In this document: piece after piece, positions 21,982-33,020 of the stretch
Position numbering within the stretch: the first letter of the stretch is position 1
Layout of the letters: every line of letters begins with the position of its first letter
NCBI GenBank assembly: GCA_004335635.1
Contig: QAXH01005536.1
Span: forward strand, 3,469 to 38,989
Direction: 5' to 3'
Length of the DNA: 35,521 bases
Origin: Chloromonas sp. AAM2
Lineage: Eukaryota; Chlorophyta; Chlorophyceae; Chlamydomonadales; Chlamydomonadaceae
The notes under the pieces: model-generated
Told to the model about the DNA's origin: nothing
The model's database searches: none
Seen by the model: the letters and a program-made list of their open reading frames with translations, nothing else
Made by a program: the position numbers and the translations under genes

Positions 21982-24900
21982 ATGGCGCACCAGGTGAGGA
22001 CACATGAATGCAATACCAAACTCCAGCTACGTCCGCTGCCGCTGTTCATATCGCTCCAAGGGACTCCCAAGTTAATGCGGCCTTGTAGTGCGCAGAACAA
22101 CAGAGTTGTCGCATTCCTGAGCTCTGAACCTGCCCGCGCCCGTGCACTGCAGCCTTCTGAAGCGTCAGGGCGCTCAGCGGCTGAACGGCTGTGGTCGGCT
22201 AGTGACAGCGACAACAGCCCGGTGAACAAACTTGGGCAAGCAGCCCAACCAAGAGAAGCTGCTCTCCATGACGCAGCACAGGTAAGGCTTGCATGCATCC
22301 TTTGCCTGGCTTGTTGCTAAAGAAGGTCACGGATTGCATACCATGAATGCTCAACCTTCGCTCAGTTCCATCCATGCAAGCGACACACTGACAGGTGCCA
22401 TGCGACAGTTGCACATGCACACACTCTTGCCTGCTGTAGGTGCCTCCCAAGCGCCGTGCCACAGCCTCTATGCACCCCACCAGCACCGCCCCATGGCCAT
22501 CTACTGCTGCGGCCAGGGCTAACATTGCAGGCCGTGTCACACAGGAGGTCACAGCAAGGGGATGGCGGGATGCTGCCGCAGCTGCAGCCGCAACCACACG
22601 CCCTCCACCAGACCTCCTACCCCCAGACCTTGCCCAAGACTCCGACGCATGCGAGGAAACACTCAACATTGATGACTGGGGCAGCGAATGCAACACGCCC
22701 ATGTGGATGCATGCAGGACACAAGAACCCAGCACCAGAGGCAGCAGCACCACCCTCCCATTCCCACATCACACAGCAAGCTGCCAGGTCACATCTCAGTA
22801 ACCAACAAGCTGTTTCATCAGTCAGCGCCAGGCTTGCAAACCCTGTACCTACAGCCATTGGTGCCATGTCAAACCCTGCTACACAGGCAGCAGTTACTAA
22901 CCAACCAGCACAGCTCGAGCCATGGCCAGCCCGTTCTGAGCGGCTGCCAAGAACGCCAATCCCACAGCAACCAGCTGCCTTAGCTGCTAACCTCAAGCAC
23001 ACACCACCCGCCTCAGACGCTAGTGGAACTTTCCTGCCACAGCCTATGCATGCCTCCACTGTTCCAGCATCTCACACAAACCATCATCAGAATGCAGCCA
23101 CACTACCTACAGTCAGTCACGCATCACCTGCTGCTGTATCTGGTAAAACGCACGTGGCAGGGCCTGCTAAAGTATCTCGTGTTCTGCCTGCCAGTGCTAC
23201 CCAGCATCGCAGCCCAGCAGCCAGTGACGTGAGCCGTGATATAGCTGCTACTGCGCCAGCTCCTTCTGCTGCTCCAGCTCCTGCTCGCTCCACCACAGAC
23301 ACGGCTACGCCATCCACAACAGCCACCAAGCTGAGGCCACCTGACTCGCATGGTGCCAGCACTCTGCAGCATGATGCCCCAACCCGGCTTCCAACCATAC
23401 AACAGTACAGCACTCACATGGTGCAGCAGAACTCGTCCCAAAACCGACCAGTTCGTTCAGAGTCACCCATGTCTGGACCTCTGGCCCAAGGTCCAGTACC
23501 ATATGGCCATGCTACCACCCATGCAACCACCGCCAAGACCATACCGCATGTACCAGGCAGGAGTGCCGGTGTGCCTGCTGTTGCCAGTGCGGCTCAAGCT
23601 GCCATGGCAGACACTTCGGCATCCGCCAACGCCACCACCATGCCAACCGCTGGTGTCACCAGTTCACAAGCCCCAGCAGCCAAAATGAGCCACAGCCCAG
23701 CCGTTGTGACTGGACCAGCGAGCATGACAACAGGCGCTGAAGCAGCCACAGCTGCTGGGGCCAAACATGCCGACCGTCCTCTGGACGGCCCTGCTGTTGC
23801 CGGTACCACTCAGGCTGCCATGGCTCACACACCAAAGTCACACAACTTATCACGTGCTATCCAGGCCGCAACGACCACCCTGCATGCTTCAGTGGCGCCT
23901 CAACACTCTCATGCCGGAGTGATCAGTCCCAACTCACAGTCCCACCCCGCCATGGCCAGCACGCCGACATCACATGCATCACGTGCAACTGAAAGTAGCG
24001 GCCACAGAGCCGTTGCTGCACAGGCCCCAGGCTCGCCTGTGTCTGAAGTGGGCAGCAACATGGGCGGGAACGGCTCAGATGGTGAATTGACCTCTCCAGG
24101 ATCCTTCAGGTGAGCACTTGAACAGGGTTGGTGATGCTCAGCAGAGCGGTAGTAGAATTGCACTCAGTAGCCTCAACGCTATCTCACCTGGTCGACTGCT
24201 AAACCATCAAGAATGTGCACTCCTGATGATTAATAATCGTACTCTATCCAGCCAAGGAGGCTCTTGCAAAGGGACAAAACAAATCGGGGGCAAAGGTTAC
24301 AATTGAGTTGCTGTGCATGGTAGATTGAACAATGCCTTGGGTGCATTGGAAGCAGAGCACTGTTTGCCTTCCTTCACTGCCTCACTTACCCATGCGCACC
24401 CATACTCCATTTGCAGTCACATTTGCATGTCTTGCATGTATATGTATGCAGGTACCCGTCACCTGGCGCTTCCCCGGGCAATGCCAAGTCCCCCGGTCAC
24501 TCCCCGCTGGTTAGGCCCTGGTCCACCCCTAGGCCCTACCCCGCGGCGGCTAGTGCGGCCCAGTCACACATGCACACACGCAGCCCGCTGCAGAACAGGC
24601 AGCACTACCAGCAGCAACAGCAGCAGCAGAATGAGGAGCAGTTTACGCCGTCTTGGGAGCGGGGAGGCTCAGGCTCACCGGCACACAATTTGCTGAACAA
24701 CCCAGTCTTTGCTGTTCATAGGTGAGGATTTTGTTGTGCATTAGACAGAGTCTTTGCCGTGGAAATCCTTAGTAGGCGCCACTGGCCACTTTTGAAGAGC
24801 GGGATCATCTGCAGCGCACGATGTGGTCCGTAAACCCATTTTTTTTTTCATTTACAGACTTGCGCACTAGACAGGGCTGTCGATGCAACATTGTGGTGCC

Positions 24901-27900
24901 ATGTAAGAGGCCTCTTACCAGGGATGGCGTGGAACAGCATAGGACAAATGAGGCAGAAAGGAGTTGACTGGAACATGGCACACGGTAGCTTCACCTTAGT
25001 ATGTTGTGTTCGTTGTTGCGATGTTGCAATCGTTGCAGGAGTGACCTGGTGAACCCGACGGGCACTTCCAGTCCCAGAAAGAGCCATGGTGCACCAACCC
25101 TCAAAGCCAGCCAAGATGTGCCACACTGGACCGCGAAGGGTGGCGCAGCAGCAGTCACGCCTAGTGGTCTCACGCCCATGTTCCAGCAACTGGACGGCAA
25201 GCTGGCCAGACATGGGGCAGGGCGAGTGCGGCCTCGTAGGGCAGCGAGGCAGGGGGACAAACGGCCAACTGCAAGGGGTGTGGCGAGGCAGAATGGTGGT
25301 AACGAGTCGGAGGGAGCGTGGGAAAGGCGGGCTGGAAGCAGTGATTCCGAAGGGTCCAGCGACAGTTATGCCACTGCCACACCAGTGCCTAGTACCACGA
25401 AGCCATGGCATTCCAGCGTTCGTGTGCCAGAGCCAGGTGCGAACCACCGCGAGCCTACCATTGGTGCAACGGAAGCCTCTGACAGCGGCGTTTCCAAGAG
25501 TGCGATCACTGCATCAGGGCAAGTGGCTATCGATGACAAGAAGAATGCAGGTGCGGCATTCACTGTTGGTGAGGGGACTGGTGGGACACCGAACGCAAGG
25601 CAGCGCAGTGGGGCTGGAGGTCGCAGAGCCTCTGCCGCTGCATGGGCCTTGGACAGTGAGCGGTCGTCTCCTGATCTGGATCTCGTCAATGGCAGCATCC
25701 AGCGCAGTGTTGCAAGCGGCGATGCGAGGCATGTGATTCGCAGTCTGCAGTGTGGTGCCGGAAGTAGCGGCATCCGCGCATGGGAAGCGTTCTCTCCGCG
25801 AACCAGCATCCGCCGCCTTTGCCAGTCTCAAGATTGCGGTCGTCAGTCTCTCTCGCGCTCCCCTTCTGCGATCCAACCATCGCATGACTCACCTACCGCA
25901 TCTGTCAACCATCCAAATGACTCAGCGAACGACCGCCCTACAAGAGTTGCCGGTTCACAGGGCAATACCATGCACTCGGGTGTTGTGACTACCAGTCAAG
26001 CGGCACATGAAACGCCCAACAACAGGCTGGGTGTTCAGGCCAGTAGCAGCCGGCTGAGCTGGGAAGCTGCCAGCAGCTCACTGGCTGGGGAGGTCAGCAG
26101 CAGCCAGCTGGCAGCTGAGGCCTCCAGCGGCCAACTGGCTGGTCCCTGGTGGCAGTCAAGGGAGCCAACCCCAAGTGAACAGGCAGCTGCAGCAGACGCC
26201 ATCAACACAGACCAGCACTGTCACTCCTTGCCATTTGACCTATCACCACTACCAGCTGCCCCAAGCACCCAGACAGGCCTTAATGCCAAGCACACCCTCA
26301 GTCCTCAAACCATGTCACCAGGCTGGCTTGGTAAGACATGCACGGCTGGTGCTACAAGGGACTTGAGCGGGTTGGATCAGGCTGTACAACAGCCAAATGG
26401 CACAAGCAAGAAACTGTCCGGCTCATCCCTCCTTGATACAGCACCCAGCATGACAACGGAGTTGCAATTATTTGACTGTCTTGACCAGCGTCCTGTTGAT
26501 CAGCGTGATGACAGCCACGTGCATTTGGCCTGTGGCTTGGCTGGTGCAGTGCATGGCTTAACGGTTGTGCCTGAGGAGGAGCTCGAGGCTGTGGCTGAAG
26601 GTGCCAGGCGGCTTGCAGAAGTGCTCACGGCTGCTGTGCCAGCTGTGCCAGTGATAGTGGCAGATGCTGCGTCAGCGGCAGGACAAGGCATGAGTGGGTT
26701 GCTGACGTTTGACCGGGCTTGTGCTGTATCTAAGAGCGAGCTGAGCTTCAGCTTACAAGCTGGACAGCAAGCGGAGAAGGACAATGCCGTTGCAAACAAG
26801 ACAGCGACTGGCACGCAAGCAACGGGAAGCATCGCTGCACCGACCTTAACACTGCGTCCAGCTGCATCCGCAGTTCCTGCTGCATGTGGGCTGCCACACG
26901 TTCCCAGTATAAGCCGTATTCCCAGTGCACCTGGCATGACTCGGATACCAACTACTCCAGGTGTAACTGCTGCGTCCAAGGCAAACAGTACAACTAGTAC
27001 GACCAGTGTGCCTAAGGCTGCTGAACCCAGCATCCCCAGTGTGTCCGGTGGAACTGCTGTGGCAGCTCCAACTGCTGCAACCAGCACGGCTGCTGCGCTT
27101 GGTAGCTCATTTGGAGTGCCTGCTGCGTCAGGCGTGGCTGTGGCTGCACTAGCATTGCAACCGTCAACCGCTAGCCAGTCTGCAATTAATCACTTGCATC
27201 CAGCCGAGGTGAAGTCAGGCGCTCAGGAGCCCACATCCGCTGCACTACGCACAGTTTTCCCACAGCCCACACCCATCACTCATGAGCAACTCCTAGTTGG
27301 CTTTGACGGTGATCAGACACAACCAACCTCACCCCAACAACAGCAACAGCAACATGAAGCCGCGTCTGCAGCCACCACAGCTGCAGACAGCAAGGCTACC
27401 CTGGACAATGCATCAAGGGTGACAGGGAGGCAGCCAGGGTTGGCAGGCGAAGCCCCACTCTTGTCACCATCACAGCACAAGGATGCCACAACTGCTGGTG
27501 ATATGGCTGTGGAAGCAGGGTTGTCAAAGCCAAGTGTGGACAGTTTCAGCTCAGAGAGGGAGCCAGAGATCACACCAGCCACACCCAGAGCTGCTACCAC
27601 CACTTCTGCTGCAGCTGCTGTGCCAGCGTCAGCACACAGCAGTCCAACCGACCGGGGGAGGTCCTCGTGGTCTAGGGCTGGCGTGGTGCTGCTGCTCTTG
27701 TTGGCGCTGTCTGGTGTGGGACTGATGATGATGAGTAGCGGGTGAGTGCTTGTTGCCGGGCTTGATGGCGAGTTAGCAGTGATGGGACTAGTGCACAGGT
27801 GTGACAAGGCGGGACCAGTGTGATGAAAACGGAGGCGGGCGTTGCCTGTGACTGCTTTGCACGGATTGGTAGAGTCGACCTGTTGGTCTGTCAGCCAGAA

Positions 27901-30900
27901 TGTGTTCAGCAGGGCCTTTCTGATCATGAACAGGCGATTGCCTGTGCCAAGTGCCTTGGCCCACCAAAGCAGCCTGCCAGGAGATTCTTGACTTGTCTTT
28001 ATTTCTTGCAATAGTTTGTTTTGTGGCATGCCAATGTCTGGGGATAGCCTGTCAAACAATACTGTCAAGCAAGCCTGTCTGAGAAGAGCGCCACTGCCGT
28101 ATTTCAATCATCCAGCAACATCATCCGAGCAGTCATGTGCTGCACTGTCATGGTCCTTGCAGGCCGGCCGTGCCACAATGGATCCACCGCCAACAAGCCA
28201 CCCTTCGCACATGGAAGACTGGCCATCACGTGCAAGAAACCGCCCATCCAAATCACGACCCACATCACGTCCATCCCTCCCATGGGCCGAGCGACACACA
28301 CAGGCTGCACCACTCAATGGATGCTGCTGTCATGCATCCAGAAGAGGCTAGCAGGGGCCATCAACCTGACAACGAGAAAGCTGGCGGTTCTACTTCTCTA
28401 GCTGAAGCACCTGTGCTGGCCAAGGCCAGCAGCGTCTGCAGCATGACGGTCATGCATGTGGCCATCATCCATGCAGTCGTTGATGCACAGTTTGAGCTGC
28501 CACTGACGTGCTATGAAGGTACGTTGGTGGACTGTATACTTGCCGTGTAGGGGAATGCATGAGATGGATGCCTTCACGTGCCACAGACATTGTATGCGAG
28601 GTGATGCATGTCATGTGAGTACCTTGGTCCTGTTGCGTTCTCTGGCACGCTGTCAGCGCACATGTGCAGTTATGCATCGGACGGCCTGGCGGCATTGACA
28701 GCTGCACGCCATAATCTTTCTAAAAGCGCTCTTCTCATCCGTCCATGCCTGCCGTTTTGCTACCAGGACATCACGTGAACCCATGCACCATCATCAATCC
28801 ATACACGTGAATCCATGCACGTGAATCCATGCACCATCACAAGTCCATGCACGTGAATCCATCACGTGAATCTATCATCAGAGACTATCACGTGAATGCA
28901 TGCACTCTGGCCTCCACATGCATCAACGCTTTCACGTCAGCCCAATGCGTCAGTTCATGCGTTGTTCCCATGCAAACAGCCTCACATGTACGCCACGTGC
29001 TAATCACGTTTGTGACAATCATCACGCGTGTGTGTGCACAGGTGTGGACGCAACAGACCTGGCAATAGCCATCAGAGATCAAACACGCCGTGCCAGGACA
29101 CTGTCAGCCCGTGCTACCACAGCAGCAGCTGCTGCAGGAAACCGTGCTAATCAATCTGCTTCACCAGAACCGTCTTCAGTGCAAAGCCCTCCTGGTGAAG
29201 TTTACCTGGCAGACAGGCCCGCCTCATCAGAGCCACGCAGCTCAGCCGGCTTGCAAGACACTACACAGCAGCCCGCCAGGGCCAATGAGGACGCATGGGA
29301 ACGCGCGGCAGGCTCTGCTAGCGTGGCTGTGACTACTGATATAGCTGCACTGTTGCCAGCCCACCCAACCGCATCACATGCAGCAGTAACTGACGATTCC
29401 ACCCTTCCACACCCACCCATTCGCCTTACGCATGCAGCCGACCAGCATGCTGCTCCCATGCAGCCAGGCGCTATGCCAGGCCCTGCCACAGATGTGCATG
29501 TGATGCACATGGGTGCACCTGTCACTGCTGAATGCGTGTTGGATAGGGCGGCATTACTGCAAGCAGCGGCATTGCTGCAGGCCGCAGCAGGGGCAAGTGC
29601 TAGCAGCATTGCAGGGACCAGCAGCCAAGTGGGGTTTGCAGCCGGTGCTGGGGCAGGCTCTGCGCCGTTGATGTCCAAGGCTGCTGTACAAGCAACCACA
29701 GATGGTGCCTTGGATGTGCAGTCTGCGAACCTCGGCCCACATGCACCAGTTTCGTGTGGCTGTGAGGCTGTCCAAGAGAGCAGTGCTGCACATGAGTCAC
29801 ATGCTATGGAAACGGCTGCATGTGACAGTGCTCCAGGGGCTTCGGAGCTACCAGGTACCACAGGTGTTAGGCTGCCTGAATCAGAGAGCTTGCCAGAAAG
29901 CACTAGTAGCATGGGCTTGGCCTCAGAGACAGACACACAGGGCGGGCCATTGCTTGGCGACATCATGCCACACGGTAGCGCAGGCGTTGTGACTCAGTCC
30001 ATGAATCTTGTATCAGCTGAGACAGAGGCTGAGCAGGTAGCAGCTGGTGATGCCTCTCAGCAGCCAGGACCAGCTGAGACAGTCACACCTGTTGCCAGAG
30101 AGGCAGCTGCAGCTGGAATGGAGGCTGTGCAGGCCCCCGTCATTTCACCTGCTGTTGCTGACAACCAGCAGCCACTCACTGCGACCGCTCCTGCCGTGCA
30201 GCCAGCACCAGACGAGCAGGTACTTGAACAAGCACCAGCAGGGGCACCAGCTACGATTGAGCAGCCAGCACCAGCCGGAACAGCTGAACAGCCAGCACCA
30301 GCTGAGGAGGCAGTTGAACAAGCGCCATCAGCTGAACCTGCTGCCAGTGAGCAGCCGCCAGCAGCTGCACCTGCAGCAACTGTCACACCAAGCAGCGTGA
30401 ACATCCTCCTGGCTCCAAAGAGGCAGTTGATAGCCACGTCTTGCCTGGTGATGGCTGGCCTGCTGCCTACCGTGCTGCTCATCCGGGTCCTGGCTCTATG
30501 GCTAGGCTTTGACATCATGCCAACCCTAGGCAGGCTTCAGGCTTCCTGGCAGGCCATGTCACTCACCCCCCTCAGCATCTCACTGACACACTCAATTCAA
30601 ACCGTTGCAATTATAGCGATCACTACCAAGTCCAAGCTTTCAGCCTGCATGTTTCAAGTAGGAGCTCACGTGCCTTGGTTGCTCAAACGAGCAACAACGT
30701 GCGTCCGAAGGTCGCTGCTTCGGGGTTTCGGTGGTTTCAGGCAGTTCCTGGCAGGCCTGCTGCAAGGAAGCACGGCCCTGCTATGGCGCGCTCGGTTGGC
30801 AGAGTGCATGATAGCAGCCGTGGCTGTGATGGCTGGCGCTGCTGGCTGGTGCAGCAGGCAGCTGGTGACAGCTTGGAGAGCCACAGCACAGCTGCGTTCA

Positions 30901-31745
30901 GGAGCTGGTGCGGCTGGACGGTGGCTGGTGCGGTCAAGCGCCCGCAGCGGGGCGGACCAAGCCGGGCCTGCTGGCGTTCAGGCCTTCGCAGCAGCAGCTG
31001 GCATGGCTGCACAGCAGGAGCAGCTGCGGCTGCAGCAGGAGCAGCAGCAGTTGCAGGCTGAGGTGGATGATTGGGCTGTGGAGAGGGCAGCCAGGCAGGA
31101 GCTGGGGCTGTGTGCCCATACACCGCCAAGCATTGTCGGGCGCGTGTTGCGACTCAAGAGCGGGCCGCCGCCTCGGCCAGCGGAAGGTAAGCACATGTTT
31201 TCCAACCGTTAGGGCCTCCGTGGTGGCCTTTGCCCTCCCATGTGCGTTGGTCCTTGCAATCAGCAACAGCAACACAATAAGCAATCACAATAGCATTGGC
31301 GAGTCTGCTCGTGTCAGAAAACGGTTGCAGGTGGGCCTACGATTTAGTTGGACTAGGCGATCCCTGCCCGCCCAGTTGATACACATAAAAATCCTTGGCA
31401 ATCCACTAACATGGTCTCGCGCCTGCTTATCGTTTGCCGGTTAACTTTACTTGCTGCAGACTTGTACGTGTACAACTCCTTGAGACATGAGCAATCAATT
31501 TTGTGCCTGCTTTGTCCGCCGCTACAGACTTGTACGCAGAAGCGCCTCCCGCCACAATGCGTCCGGGCATGAGCCAGCAAAGGGTGGTTCTGACGCGGTC
31601 GGGCTCCGTGTTCACCCGTGCAGCGTTGTTGGAAGCTGTCGAGCGCGCCGGCTTTGAGGTCGACGAAGAGAACAGGGTTGAACGATCGTCACAGGGCAGA
31701 CGAGGCATGTCGACCCGCAGCCAGATGAAGGGCAGTCGGAGCTAG
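21982..31745 (+). CDS. Giant low-complexity protein with two candidate membrane segments, function unknown
   Basis: I do not recognise this protein. Seven exons (21982-22281, 22440-24109, 24452-24721, 25039-27741, 28163-28518, 29042-31186, 31528-31745) join in phase to about 2,553 residues. Most is Ala/Ser/Thr/Pro/Gln/His-rich and probably disordered, with short repeats such as 'SSSxLAGE/SSxQLA' and 'EQPAPAxxAxEQAP'. A hydrophobic helix (AGVVLLLLLALSGVGLMMM) lies near residue 1635. A second (LVMAGLLPTVLLIRVLALWL) lies near 2235, followed by further moderately hydrophobic stretches. A Gln/Glu coiled coil (EQLRLQQEQQQLQAEVDDW) is near 2425. The last exon is basic and compact. The in-frame TGA at 27743 overlaps the exon 4 donor, so a shorter tail-anchored product or two separate genes are possible. 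The start ATG at 21982 is the first in frame, but an upstream exon cannot be excluded. Confidence 0.55.
28772..28894. repeat. CACGTGAA minisatellite
   Basis: CACGTGA occurs six times (28772, 28804, 28818, 28850, 28863, 28889), mostly within units reading CACGTGAATCCATG. It lies in the intron before exon 6 of the giant gene. Each unit contains the palindromic E/G-box core CACGTG, so it could bind bHLH or bZIP factors, but a neutral minisatellite is as likely. Confidence 0.7.
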
Positions 31746-33020
31746 ACAACAGAAAGGATTTGCAAGAAGAATGTGAAAACGGTCCAAGCATGGGAGCAGG
31801 AAGCGATGTCAGCCACTGGCTCGCTGCTGTTGTTAGCCCGGCTTGAAATTGTGGGGGGAAGGAATTGAAAGAGGGATTCGCAGCTACTGCCTGCTGGATG
31901 AATGGAACCAATGGCGGGAGCTGTTCACGGCCTTTTGCCATCACAGGCATGGCCCGACAGTGCGAGTGAGAAAGACTCTTTTCTTGAAGGAATAGGCGGT
32001 TGTGTGGTTATGGGTCTGACCTTGGAGGCTGTACCTTATCTTGTGATTGGCATTTTGTGATCAATTCCAGGACATCTGAACGGATGTGCTGCGTTCATGC
32101 GTGCATCTTAAGTAGCACGCACTGGGTGTCCCTAATGAAAAGCTTTCAAGCCATTGCAGCGGAAAGGAGCACTTGACAAGGTGATGATTGAATGTTCCAA
32201 CGGCTGACACAACCTGCGCTCCAAGTCAGTTTCCGCTATGCCCTAGTCTCAGTAGGTTTCTGACTTCTTTGATGTGATCATTTAGCTGAGGGCAATGCAC
32301 TGCCACCGAGCAAGCCTGCATTCCAACTCGACTTGGGCAAATTGTGCTTCCGTTCCTCCTGGCATGGCCATCAAGCAGAGCAGGTGCTGATGCTCTCGTG
32401 AATGGGCTTGAACAGGCAATCACAAGCAGTTCCCACATTAGATGTTTCTCAGCGGTTCAACCCTGCTCATGTGTTGTACCTTGATTACAAGAGCTGGCTT
32501 TTTCGTTCGTCATCCGTCTATGCCACTGTATTAGGTGCGCTATGTGCAAGCAGAGAGAGGAGATGGCTGGCTCTCTGCAACGTCACCTATCTCGTTCACA
32601 CAAGCTGGGTACCTTGTGCACGTGACGCGCACGCTTGCAATTGCTAGATCACTTTAGTTGCTACACGACATGCTCAGTGCCCCTGGGCCACCTGGTGTGA
32701 CTTCTGTGAAAGCCCCTGCTAAAGGCTCCTGTGCACCTATTACAGTGGCACCTATTGGTGTGACGATGTAGCATGAATGTGGTTGGCCCAACCTGAACGC
32801 TTGATGTGCCTTGTGCTAGCTGACTGCTTGATATGTTTCTGGTATGTGCATCATTGTATGGCGAAACAGCTGTCGTGAGTGTAAATTGCGAATCTTCCCA
32901 GCGCCACGTGCTCGCGCCGTTTTGACGGCAAACTCAGTGTGGTGCGCCGTGGACGCTGCTGACGCCACCAATTCGCGCACCATCCGCCGATGCTGGGTCG
33001 GGCAACCCGCACTGTCAAGA
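31746..33020. other. Intergenic region between the giant gene and the GDSL hydrolase
   Basis: No exon chain, RNA gene or repeat stands out in this 1.3-kb interval. Short open frames on both strands (for example 32402-32647, plus, and 31612-31950, minus) have no recognisable motif. The hydrolase frame is already open from 32844, so its true start could lie in the last part of this interval. Confidence 0.4.

Noticed and set aside
22199..23059. 286-codon open frame on the minus strand
   Set aside because: It is antisense to the low-complexity exon 2 of the giant gene. It has no motif, and GC-rich alanine/proline codons commonly leave the reverse strand open.
28772..28894. Possible CRISPR array
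   Set aside because: Units are short, degenerate and contiguous without uniform spacers, and the context is a eukaryotic intron. It is a minisatellite.
29202..29966. 254-codon open frame on the minus strand
   Set aside because: It is antisense to exon 6 of the giant gene and mirrors its repetitive codons.
28163..31745. Separate gene starting after the TGA at 27745
   Set aside because: Not excluded. The strong donor GTGAGT overlapping the stop and the matching phase at 28163 favour one gene, so I annotated a single model and noted the alternative.
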